In this document: piece by piece, positions 56,348 to 64,000 of the stretch
Numbering within the stretch: position 1 is the stretch's first letter
Layout of the letters: each line of letters begins with the position of its first letter
Assembly: GCF_900640115.1 (NCBI RefSeq)
Contig: NZ_CAAAIW010000010.1
Coordinates: forward strand, 29,286-93,285
DNA: 64,000 bases
Reading direction: 5' to 3'
DNA from: Legionella yabuuchiae
Lineage (GTDB): Bacteria; Pseudomonadota; Gammaproteobacteria; Legionellales; Legionellaceae
Translations under genes and position numbers: made by a program
The notes under the pieces: model-generated
The model's input: the letters and a program-made list of their open reading frames with translations, nothing else
Told to the model about the DNA's origin: nothing
Database searches by the model: none

Positions 56348-57118
56348 TTATCTCATCGTAAATAAATGATAATAACGAATTCCCATATGACTAAGTTCTA
56401 ATAAAATAATAATTACAAGCAACCAATATGCCCACGTTTTTGCCATAGGGTGCATGGCCGCTTTTGTACCCAGAAATCCACCGAACAAGCTTCCAAAAGC
56501 CATGATACTTCCAACACCCCAATCGACGCTCCCTTTTATACTGAAAAAGGCTAATGACACTATGGTAGAAGTCGCAATACAAAGATTCTTAATGGCTGTT
56601 GCTTCCACAAAAGGCAAACGAACTGCCAGAATCAACGCCAGTAGAAGATAGGTTGCGCCGTCTAGAACAATAAAACCTAACCAGATACCAATCACAAAAA
56701 AAATCAGTACTTCCTGCCAGCGAACGCGCGGTGTTTCTGTAAATGTTTTTAATAATTCCTGTTTAATCCTGGTAAATAGTAAAATCAAGGCTATGAGTAC
56801 GGCAATGGTAATCAGTATACCCAGATCGCCTGCTGAAATAATTTCCGCAATGATCGCACCAAGTAAACTGCCAATACTGACAGGTATCACAATTTTTATA
56901 GCAATGGACCAGGGAATTTTCACTAACTTGGAAAACAAAAAGATGGCGACGATACTGCCAAGTAAAACTGGTACACGATTCGTGCCGTTTGCTATTTCAG
57001 GTGTCATCCCCAGAAAGATCAACAATGGCAATGTAACGGCAGAGCCGCTTGAAGCTATTGTATTCAAAAAACCGTTGAGTAATCCTGTCAGTGCAAATAT
57101 GCTGTATAGAACATACAT
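56348..57118 (-). CDS. TauE/SafE family sulfite/organosulfonate exporter
   Basis: 256 residues with about 8 membrane segments in two TauE-like halves. The first begins ALTGLLNGFLNTIASSGSAV (about 9-28), the second GFIVLDGATYLLLALIL (about 153-169), and GSLFGGFLGTKAAMHPMA (about 213-230) closes the second half. Family members export sulfite or sulfonates across the inner membrane. It is a single gene, divergent from the SET gene. Confidence 0.88.
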   Translation of the reverse strand: MYVLYSIFALTGLLNGFLNTIASSGSAVTLPLLIFLGMTPEIANGTNRVPVLLGSIVAIFLFSKLVKIPWSIAIKIVIPVSIGSLLGAIIAEIISAGDLGILITIAVLIALILLFTRIKQELLKTFTETPRVRWQEVLIFFVIGIWLGFIVLDGATYLLLALILAVRLPFVEATAIKNLCIATSTIVSLAFFSIKGSVDWGVGSIMAFGSLFGGFLGTKAAMHPMAKTWAYWLLVIIILLELSHMGIRYYHLFTMR

Positions 57119-57448
57119 TTTATTAAATCCTTATTATTAAACGGTGGTGAACATGGTCATAAAACACATAGTAATTATCATTCTCTGCAATGACAAACGA
57201 TTGTGAAAAAAAATAGTTTTATACGAAAAAGACACTATGAGTCGATCGGACTGCGTTGCATCTATCTTCTTATCAAACCATTTCAAATGCCAATTCAGAG
57301 CGATAATTTGACCATTAAAAAGCAATATCAACCATTGCAAAAATCATGTGAATTGTTGATTATTAACGTAAATTTAAGATACTAGACTTCTTCGGAAACT
57401 CTACTGAGTAAAAAGATAGGAACATAGCCTAATTAAAAGGATTTTTTC
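57119..57448. other. Divergent promoter region of tauE and the SET gene
   Basis: About 330 bp, very AT-rich, with no accepted gene. The only clear signal is AAAGGA at 57435-57440 before the TTG start of the SET gene. Promoters for both directions are expected here. Confidence 0.4.
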
Positions 57449-58588
57449 TTGGTTAAGATACTTTTAAACAATCGAAAACCTCAGACAGAAGTATCCTCTG
57501 TTATTTATAATGTTTTAACTTGTAAGTTTGAGCTAGAGCACGATCACTTTATGAGCCGCGAGCAATTTTTAAAAGAAGTCGACTTTATCCACCCTCTTCT
57601 TACAGAACCCAGCATTCAAAAAACCGATGTTCAGTTTCATTATCAATACGAAAACCATAACGAGTTATTACGTGCGGCTATATTCATATACTCGGCTCTT
57701 ATGCAAGTTGATAATCCACGTCAATGCACATTCAAAATTAACCCCTCACCAAAATTTAAACCCACTTCGCAATCCAAACGCATTTATTTTTCAACAAGCA
57801 TTCATAAGCAAGCTGAAATCAGTATATCGATTAAAGAGTTCAATGGACTAATTAGTCATTTGTATGGAATTCCTTTTCAGTTTTCTCAGGATATAATCCT
57901 AGATACAGAACTCACGGTTGAACAGTTGCCAGAACATGTTGACGCTGATTTGCTTTATTCTTTTATGCAAGATATTGCACAGTTACTTAGCTCGCCTCCA
58001 AGTACGAACGGATGCGAATTAAGGCTTATTGATCCGATTGTAGGCTGCGGGGTGTTTGCTCGAAATAAGTTTGATAAAGGAACTTGTCTAGGGTTGTACA
58101 CCGGCATTAAAAAACATAAAGCTTATTATTGGAATTATGCCTTCATCATTGGCGACGATGTACTAAACACATTTGTCGATGCGAGACTTTTTGGCAATCT
58201 TACAAGGTTCATCAACCACGCGCCCTCAGCGATCCATGCAACAAAGAAAGGGCAGCTTGCGAATGTTCAAGCCACCCGCTATTGCTTAAATGGTATAGAA
58301 TTTATAACGTTTGAAACGATACGAACTATTGAGACGGGTGAGCAACTGTTGATTGATTATGGTGAAGACTACTTCCATTCGTTAAAACCCATACTGTTTA
58401 AACCTAAAGGAAACACTATTGGCAATTGGAGAGGAAAAGTTGAATTGTTGGTCAAAAAAACAAAGCTAATGCGTATTATGGCTTTTTATGGAATAAAATC
58501 TGCACAAACGTATCTGATGGTTAGGATACTATCTATTCTGGTAATACTTCTTTTAACAATGACACTCCTCAATACGCTCCTGCCTTAG
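57449..58588 (+). CDS. SET-domain protein with C-terminal membrane segment
   Basis: 379 residues from a TTG codon with AAAGGA 8 nt upstream. A SET methyltransferase domain lies in the C-terminal half: GCGVFARNKFDKGTCLGLYTG (about 192-212), the AdoMet-site NLTRFINHA (about 250-258) and the catalytic GEQLLIDYGEDYF (about 297-309). The first ~180 residues have no recognised domain, and a transmembrane helix closes the chain (about 356-378). SET proteins are mostly eukaryotic, and in Legionella at least one is a histone-methylating effector. A membrane tail is unusual, so the target may be a membrane or vacuolar protein. Confidence 0.83.
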   Translation: MVKILLNNRKPQTEVSSVIYNVLTCKFELEHDHFMSREQFLKEVDFIHPLLTEPSIQKTDVQFHYQYENHNELLRAAIFIYSALMQVDNPRQCTFKINPSPKFKPTSQSKRIYFSTSIHKQAEISISIKEFNGLISHLYGIPFQFSQDIILDTELTVEQLPEHVDADLLYSFMQDIAQLLSSPPSTNGCELRLIDPIVGCGVFARNKFDKGTCLGLYTGIKKHKAYYWNYAFIIGDDVLNTFVDARLFGNLTRFINHAPSAIHATKKGQLANVQATRYCLNGIEFITFETIRTIETGEQLLIDYGEDYFHSLKPILFKPKGNTIGNWRGKVELLVKKTKLMRIMAFYGIKSAQTYLMVRILSILVILLLTMTLLNTLLP

Positions 58589-58629
58589 CAAATACTGCTA
58601 GGACTACAGTCATTTAAATGCTTTCCTCT

Positions 58630-59334
58630 TTACTCCATCAGCAAAAAATTAATGACCCATCGCGAAACAATGGTATTGTGTACGTCTAACTCAAGAGATG
58701 TTAAACCTGGCGCATAAGCATCCGCCAACACGGTTTTTCGTTTCTCGATTAACGCTTTGGTATAGGTTTTGCTAAATTCCGGGTGCCCTTGAATTGTTAA
58801 AAAATGATTTTCAAGCTGAGTCATATAAATGGGACAATGTTCATTAAATGCGATGACTTCAAATCCTTTTGGTAGTTCTACAACTTGATCTTGATGGCTA
58901 ACGAGTAGATTAATTTCCTGAAACTCTGGCAACATCCATGCTTTTTTCATAAGGATGGTATTCGCCGAAACACCTACCCCCCATCCCTTACGTGATGTTA
59001 CAACTTTACCTCCGAGGGCTTTTGCAATTAACTGATGGCCAAAACAGATTCCTACAATCTTTTTCTGATTGACACATGATTCTTGCACAAAACGTTCAAG
59101 ATCACCGATCCAAGCAAATCCGTCATTCACTCCAAAACGACTCCCAGTGATTAAATAAGCATCACATTCATGAAGTTGATTAGGCAAGACGCCTTTAAAA
59201 GCTTGATAAACCCGGTAATTAAATCTTGGAGCATGGTGTTCTAAAAACATAGTGAACATTTCTGGATAATCACCATGAACCATTTTTAGCTCTTTACCCA
59301 CTTCATCGCATTGTATTATTCCTATTGTTTTCAT
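58630..59334 (-). CDS. Class I glutamine amidotransferase-like protein
   Basis: 234 residues of the GATase-1 fold with the catalytic triad visible: the nucleophile in VGICFGHQLIA (about 93-103), and the His and Glu in IQGHPEFSKTYTK (about 183-195). It lacks a synthetase partner domain, so it is a stand-alone hydrolase type. It is last in the operon with the glutamine-synthetase-like gene, ALDH and ADH, so it may hydrolyse a gamma-glutamyl intermediate, the step PuuD does in putrescine breakdown; that is inferred. Confidence 0.83.
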   Translation of the reverse strand: MKTIGIIQCDEVGKELKMVHGDYPEMFTMFLEHHAPRFNYRVYQAFKGVLPNQLHECDAYLITGSRFGVNDGFAWIGDLERFVQESCVNQKKIVGICFGHQLIAKALGGKVVTSRKGWGVGVSANTILMKKAWMLPEFQEINLLVSHQDQVVELPKGFEVIAFNEHCPIYMTQLENHFLTIQGHPEFSKTYTKALIEKRKTVLADAYAPGLTSLELDVHNTIVSRWVINFLLME

Positions 59335-59345
59335 GGCTGTAATTC

Positions 59346-60533
59346 TTAATTCATCACGGCATTGGATAAGTCACCCTCAATTGCAGCCCTTAGAATTTGC
59401 TCATACTGCACTACAGTATATGCAATGGGGTTCCCTCCTGCGGCTGCATCTTGGATTGCCATATGAGCAATGCGCTCAGGGTGTTCGATTTTAATACCCA
59501 GTTCGGTTAAAGAATGCTCAATCGCTAAATCCGTTCTTAAGGTTAAAAGCCAATCTAAGAATCCATCAAATCCATTGGCAAGCTGAAGATAAGACGCCAA
59601 TCGTTCAATTTTACTTTCAATCGCTGAGCGATTGGCGACTAAAATATAGGGCATTAAAATCGCATTTAAACGACCATGATGAGCATCATATAGCGCGCCT
59701 AATGGATGGGCTAACGCATGCATAGCACCTAATCCACGTTGAAAAGCCGTAGCTCCCATACAAGACGCCACCAGCATTTGACAACGAGCATTCAAATCCT
59801 GACCGTTTTGGACAGCGCGTAATAAATTGTCTTTTACCAGTCGAATGCCTTCAAGCGCAATGGCTTCGGCCATAGGATGATATGACGGTGAGCAATACGC
59901 CTCGAGATTATGCGCCAAAGCATCCATACCCGTCGCAGCTGTTAATGCCGGTGGTAGATCACGCGTTAATTCAGGATCAAGAATGACAAGCTTTGGTATC
60001 ATATTCGGATGAAAAATAATCGTTTTAAGCTGCCGTACTGAATCGGTAATAACCGATGCTCGACCCACCTCCGATCCTGTACCCGCAGTGGTTGGAATGG
60101 CAATCACTGGAGCCATACCCACTACATTGACTCTAGTCCAGTTATCGCCTAAGTCTTCAAAGTCCCATAAGGGCCTTGTTTGACCAACCATCAACGCAAT
60201 TGCTTTGGCTGCATCTAATGCAGAACCACCACCTAATGCAATAACGCCGTCATGATGTCCTGCGCGGTAAACGCGAATTCCCTCAAGTACGTTCTCTTCA
60301 TTAGGATTAGTTTTTACTCGATGAAACACATCAACGTTTAAGCCAGCGTTCTGACAAGCCTGTACAGCTTGATTAATCATTGGAAAATGAATTAAACCTG
60401 GATCAGTAACAATTAAAGGCGACGTAATCCCTAAGACAGTGCAAGCTTGGGGTAGTTCTTTAAATCGCCCCGCGCCGATTCGAATCTGAGTGGGATAATT
60501 CCAGTTGCCTAACAAAGAACATGTGGAGGTCAT
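59346..60533 (-). CDS. Iron-containing alcohol dehydrogenase
   Basis: 395 residues. Fe-ADH family with the NAD(P) motif GGGSALDAAKAIALM (about 98-112), PTTAGTGSEVGRASV (about 147-161) and metal-ligand histidines in ALAHPLGALYDAHHGRLNAI (about 269-288). It converts an alcohol to an aldehyde or the reverse. It starts 4 nt after the ALDH stop on the same strand, so it probably supplies or drains the aldehyde used by that enzyme. Confidence 0.92.
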   Translation of the reverse strand: MTSTCSLLGNWNYPTQIRIGAGRFKELPQACTVLGITSPLIVTDPGLIHFPMINQAVQACQNAGLNVDVFHRVKTNPNEENVLEGIRVYRAGHHDGVIALGGGSALDAAKAIALMVGQTRPLWDFEDLGDNWTRVNVVGMAPVIAIPTTAGTGSEVGRASVITDSVRQLKTIIFHPNMIPKLVILDPELTRDLPPALTAATGMDALAHNLEAYCSPSYHPMAEAIALEGIRLVKDNLLRAVQNGQDLNARCQMLVASCMGATAFQRGLGAMHALAHPLGALYDAHHGRLNAILMPYILVANRSAIESKIERLASYLQLANGFDGFLDWLLTLRTDLAIEHSLTELGIKIEHPERIAHMAIQDAAAGGNPIAYTVVQYEQILRAAIEGDLSNAVMN

Positions 60534-60537
60534 GCGG

Positions 60538-61929
60538 CTACTCCGGTTGCTTTAGATGAAACGATTTGGGACGGGTCAGCGAATCAAATCCTAAGTTAGA
60601 CAGTGAGCACCCTCTTCCTGAGTTTTTAACCCCTGTCCAGGCTAGAGCAGGATCTAAATAATCACAACGATTAATAAAAAAGGTACCCGTTTCAAGCTGC
60701 TCACCAATCACTATGCCGGCTTCGATATCACGTGTGAAAACGGCTGCTGTTAAACCATAAGCGCAATCATTCATTAAAGTGATCGCTTCTTCATCACTAG
60801 TCACCGGCATCACTCCAAGCACTGGTCCAAAAGACTCTTCAGTCATAATACGCATTTGGTGAGTAACCCCTGTGAGAATTTGAGGAGCCTTATAGGCAGA
60901 ACCAGGTTGATCTAAAATAAAGTCACGCTCATCGATATGCGTTTTTGCACCATCATTTAATGCTTCTTGAATCTGTTGCCGAACAAAATCAGCAGATGAC
61001 GCCTTTACCATTGGACCTAACGTAGTTTGAAGCTCATCCGGGCGCCCAAGTTGGTATTGTTGAGTTAATGCAACAACCTTATCGATCACCTCCTGATAAA
61101 CATCCTGATGCACATAAAGCCGCTCAATGCCACAGCATGATTGGCCGGAATTAAAAAATGCACCATCCACGACCGTTGCTACCGCATTATCGAGATCGGC
61201 ATCAGCCCGAATATAGGCAGGATCTTTTCCGCCAAGCTCCAAACCAACCTGGAGAAAACGCCCTGCTGCAGCTTGTTCAACCATTTTTCCACCTGCAACA
61301 GAGCCAGTAAACGAAACATACTGAATCTCTGGCGACTGAATCATTTTTTCAGTATCTTTATGCGTTAAATGTAAATACTGAAACACACCTTCTGGCAAGT
61401 CCGCCTCAAAAAAAGCTTCAGCAAATCGCTCAGCAACCAATGGCGTTTGAATAGAATGCTTTAAAATCACTGAGTTTCCTGCCAATAAAGCCGGTATTAC
61501 TGCATTTACGGCAGTAAGATAGGGGTAATTCCAAGGCGCAATCACTAACGCCACACCCAAAGGCTCGCGTTTTATATATCGTATAAATCCTTCTTTTGCC
61601 GGCAACGGTCTTGTTCGAAGAGCATCATCAGAGATAGAAATCATATACCTGGCTCGTTCCTCAAGGCCATGAACCTCTCCTTCTGCATATTGAATCGGCC
61701 GCCCCATTTGCCAGCAGATCTCTTCAGCGATGATTGCCTTTTTTGCGACGAGCGCATCGATTGCGCGGCTACAATATTGTTGACGAGTTTCCAAAGGGAG
61801 CTTGCGCCAATTCCACTCGGCACGTACAGCAAGTGTTAGAGCATTATGGATTTCATGTTCCCGTGCAAATGCTCGCTCAACATACACTGAATGATCTATT
61901 GGAGAATAAGTTTTAAAAAGGTCGGTCAT
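60538..61929 (-). CDS. NAD(P)-dependent aldehyde dehydrogenase
   Basis: 463 residues. ALDH motifs: PWNYPYLTAVNAVIPAL (about 136-152), FTGSVAGGK (about 208-216), the catalytic glutamate in LELGGKDPAYI (about 230-240) and the nucleophile in FFNSGQSCCGIERLYV (about 259-274). It oxidises an aldehyde to an acid. It starts 2 nt after the glutamine-synthetase-like gene. Together they resemble the gamma-glutamylated polyamine or amine route (PuuA/PuuC-like), but the oxidase/PuuB step is absent and an ADH is present instead. Confidence 0.92.
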   Translation of the reverse strand: MTDLFKTYSPIDHSVYVERAFAREHEIHNALTLAVRAEWNWRKLPLETRQQYCSRAIDALVAKKAIIAEEICWQMGRPIQYAEGEVHGLEERARYMISISDDALRTRPLPAKEGFIRYIKREPLGVALVIAPWNYPYLTAVNAVIPALLAGNSVILKHSIQTPLVAERFAEAFFEADLPEGVFQYLHLTHKDTEKMIQSPEIQYVSFTGSVAGGKMVEQAAAGRFLQVGLELGGKDPAYIRADADLDNAVATVVDGAFFNSGQSCCGIERLYVHQDVYQEVIDKVVALTQQYQLGRPDELQTTLGPMVKASSADFVRQQIQEALNDGAKTHIDERDFILDQPGSAYKAPQILTGVTHQMRIMTEESFGPVLGVMPVTSDEEAITLMNDCAYGLTAAVFTRDIEAGIVIGEQLETGTFFINRCDYLDPALAWTGVKNSGRGCSLSNLGFDSLTRPKSFHLKQPE

Positions 61930-61931
61930 GA

Positions 61932-63305
61932 TTAAATAATCTCAAAGTATCGGTCTAATTCCCAATCGGTAATGTGGCGACGAAACTCTCGCTCTTCCCA
62001 TTCACGAGTGGCTGAAAAATGTTCTACAAAATCACGACCAAACAATTCATGTGCGGCGTTAGAGCCTCTTAGATTTTGCGCAGCATCCCATAATGTGCAT
62101 GGGAGCGCGATGTCTTTAGGATGCTCTTGATCGTAAGCATTCCCTTTAACTTCAGGTAATGCTTCAAGCTCATGTTCAATACCATATAATCCCGAACCAA
62201 GGGCAGCAGCTAAGGCCAAATAAGGGTTTGCGTCAGCCGATCCTAATCGATATTCAATGCGTTGCGACGTTTCATTACCAGGGATTACTCTTAATGCAGT
62301 CGTTCTGTTTTCTACTCCCCAAGTGGCATCCGTGGGTGCCCAATACCCAGGGATTAAGCGAGTATAGCTATTCACCGTAGGTGAAAACATCGCTAGCAAT
62401 TGGGGCATTAAATGCTGTTGCCCAGCTAGAAAATGAGATTGCGTTTTACTCATATTATAAGGGCAAGCGGGATCGTAAAAAGCAGATTTTAGTGTATCTT
62501 GATGACGGAGTGATAAATGTATATGGCCACTTTGACCAGGATAATTTGGCGACCACTTCGCCATAAAGGTTGCCATTTTTTGGTTTCGCTGCGCGAGCAC
62601 TTTCATGAAGGTTTTAAATAAAGCGGCCTTATCACCAGCATTTAAGACTTGATCAACCGCGAGTGCTGCTTCAATCACCCCAGGGCCAGTTTCAGTATGC
62701 AGCCCTTCTATTGGGAAATCCATCACTTCGCCCATATGTAGAATTTGATGGTAAAACTCAGCGTGAACAGTATTGCGGATAATCGAATAACCGAAAAAAT
62801 CCGGTGTTATTGGTTTTAAATTACGAAATCCCTTTTCGCGAATGCTATCTGGAGTTTCATCAAAAAGAAAAAATTCGTATTCTAAAGCAGCCAAGGGATC
62901 AAATCCCATTTGAGATGCTTTTGCGAGAACACGTCGTAACACAGCTCTAGGGCATAAAGGTTCAGCATTACCAGCAAATTCGGCAATAAATATCAATTGA
63001 TTTTCTTCAAACACTAGCTCGCGGCAGGTATGAGGCAAAATACGCACCTGTGCATCTGGATAGCCAGTATGCCAGCCTGTATAGTTCGAATTATCGTATA
63101 ATTTATCCTTAGAATCCCACCCTAAAATGACGTCGCAAAACGCAAATCCATGTTCTAGAGCTGAAAAAAACTTATTTCGCCCCATGTACTTGCCGAGCAT
63201 AACGCCATCCATGTCAAACATTCCTACTTTAACATGGGTTAATTGGCGCTCTTCAACAATGCGTTTTGCATCTTCTATCGTGTTCACATCCTGCGGATTT
63301 AACAT
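61932..63305 (-). CDS. Glutamine-synthetase family enzyme, gamma-glutamyl-amine ligase type
   Basis: 457 residues, PuuA/GlnA-like. It joins glutamate to an amine using ATP. Metal and glutamate-binding landmarks: ALEYEFFLFDE (about 141-151), the TETGPGVIEAAL segment (about 205-216), the GHIHLSL (about 260-266), and WGVENRTTALRVIPG (about 328-342) with YRLGSADANPYLALAAAL (about 349-366). No adenylylation-site tyrosine region of the housekeeping GS is seen. It is first gene of the four-gene operon, and the amine is unknown. Confidence 0.88.
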   Translation of the reverse strand: MLNPQDVNTIEDAKRIVEERQLTHVKVGMFDMDGVMLGKYMGRNKFFSALEHGFAFCDVILGWDSKDKLYDNSNYTGWHTGYPDAQVRILPHTCRELVFEENQLIFIAEFAGNAEPLCPRAVLRRVLAKASQMGFDPLAALEYEFFLFDETPDSIREKGFRNLKPITPDFFGYSIIRNTVHAEFYHQILHMGEVMDFPIEGLHTETGPGVIEAALAVDQVLNAGDKAALFKTFMKVLAQRNQKMATFMAKWSPNYPGQSGHIHLSLRHQDTLKSAFYDPACPYNMSKTQSHFLAGQQHLMPQLLAMFSPTVNSYTRLIPGYWAPTDATWGVENRTTALRVIPGNETSQRIEYRLGSADANPYLALAAALGSGLYGIEHELEALPEVKGNAYDQEHPKDIALPCTLWDAAQNLRGSNAAHELFGRDFVEHFSATREWEEREFRRHITDWELDRYFEII

Positions 63306-63511
63306 ACAAAGTCCCTTCTAACGATCTAAATTCCTTACTAAGCGCGTCAGGTGACCGATTGATCATCTGAGCGTAAGAATGATATTAACAGGTTGTATTT
63401 TCAATTGCAGCAAAGAAAAAATTGATTTTTTTAGGAAATTTTAAGAACGCGAGCGTGCTAACGAAAGAGCATGTTACCTCAACGGGCAACATGCTTGTGA
63501 CTTAGGTAATT

Positions 63512-63763
63512 TTATTCACCACCACCTTGACCGCCTCCTTGCCCTGTCCCTCCAGCATTTTTAACAGGTGACTCAGCATCAGGCAAAGAAACCTTGGGAG
63601 TTTCAACCTGTATGTTGGTTTCTGGAGTTGCTGGGATGGTCATTGGCACTGGAGTTGTTGTTCGTGGTGCGCTAAAGAAATAATAGAGTGCAACTGCAGC
63701 AATTAAAACGATAATAATAATTGCTACAATTGCTACAATATTACTTGAATCATTGTTGGCCAT
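63512..63763 (-). CDS. Small single-pass membrane protein with Gly-rich tail
   Basis: 83 residues from the ATG at 63763, chosen because AAGGAGAG lies 5 nt upstream; a further in-frame ATG at 63784 precedes that site. One transmembrane helix (about 8-29, VAIVAIIIIVLIAAVALYYFF), then a Pro/Thr-rich stalk and a Gly/Gln-rich end (TGQGGGQGGGE). No family recognised. Confidence 0.7.
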   Translation of the reverse strand: MANNDSSNIVAIVAIIIIVLIAAVALYYFFSAPRTTTPVPMTIPATPETNIQVETPKVSLPDAESPVKNAGGTGQGGGQGGGE

Positions 63764-63834
63764 AATACTCTCCTTGTATTGCATCCCTATACTTTATTAT
63801 AGCATCTCTCTGTACATGACAAAAAACCTGTCAT

Positions 63835-63850
63835 GCCCGCGCAGGCGGGC
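63835..63850. repeat. GC-rich hairpin between the small membrane gene and the IS
   Basis: GCCCGC-GCAG-GCGGGC, 6 bp perfect stem within CTGTCATGCCCGCGCAGGCG-like sequence; probably a REP-type repeat. Confidence 0.5.
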
Positions 63851-63941
63851 AACCATTTCTGGTTTGGCACTGAATTAAATTAAGATAACTCGCTGTCATA
63901 GAATGAAAATCATATAATCTCGATCGTCAACAGGAGGTTAT

Positions 63942-64000
63942 ATGGAGTGTATCAGCGAGTTGAAGGATAGTTTAAATATGTATTTTGGCTGGAACAAGGC
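63942..64000 (+). mobile_element. Start of an IS transposase gene, cut by window edge
   Basis: AGGAGG at 63932-63937 and ATG at 63942 open a frame MECISELKDSLNMYFGWNKA that continues beyond the window. From memory this N-terminus resembles IS4-like transposases of Legionella. Only 19 full codons are visible, so the family is uncertain. Confidence 0.5.

Overview
The window looks like a chromosomal accessory region of a Legionella-type gammaproteobacterium. The evidence is low GC, a run of eukaryotic-like proteins (PPR-Smr, SET, kinase-like, huge helical-repeat proteins with acidic C-termini of the Dot/Icm-substrate kind), IS remnants and several broken genes. The genus is inferred from gene content, not proven.

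Region 1 (1-14426): a minus-strand biosynthetic operon running ATP-grasp ligase, an 800-residue protein I do not recognise, then a giant NRPS that leaves the left edge of the window. The NRPS reads A(Ser)-T-Cy-A(Cys, split by an FMN oxidase domain)-T-C-A(Asn)-T-, so the predicted chain starts Ser-thiazole-Asn. A divergent MFS transporter sits beside it.

Region 2 (14427-25622): a mobile element. It holds a two-gene tyrosine-recombinase pair, a Cas4-like/DUF2779 nuclease, a small ORF, ssb, ardA, a second Xis-Int pair, cargo genes (isomerase, acetyltransferases, MFS) and, at 24895-24945, the 3' half of a tRNA-Arg(ACG), probably an attachment-site copy. The recombinase/nuclease cassette is preceded and followed by two candidate type I hammerhead ribozymes (14707-14757 and 18876-18923), each followed by the same H-type pseudoknot and hairpin. 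This repeated ribozyme-pseudoknot RNA is the most striking signal in the window.

Region 3 (25623-29412): decaying DNA. It contains a SnoaL-like gene, a CBS-domain gene cut by an IS3 remnant, and an orphaned diversity-generating retroelement (DGR) target: a secreted DUF1566/C-type-lectin protein with mutagenised-looking NNC codons, target-type hairpins and a truncated avd, but no template repeat or reverse transcriptase. The outer-membrane gene in front of it carries a nonsense codon.

Region 4 (29796-50360): an operon of two giant proteins (3765 residues with a SecA-like motor; 1865 residues of helical repeats), then a PPR-Smr protein with 16 near-identical 36-residue repeats.

Region 5 (50361-64000): a broken hipB with three intact operators, carbonic anhydrase, glutamate dehydrogenase, a cold-shock protein, a cluster of kinase-like or effector-like genes, TauE, a SET-domain protein with a membrane tail, a gamma-glutamyl-amine catabolism-like operon (glutamine synthetase family, ALDH, Fe-ADH, amidotransferase), a small membrane protein, and the start of an IS transposase at the right edge.
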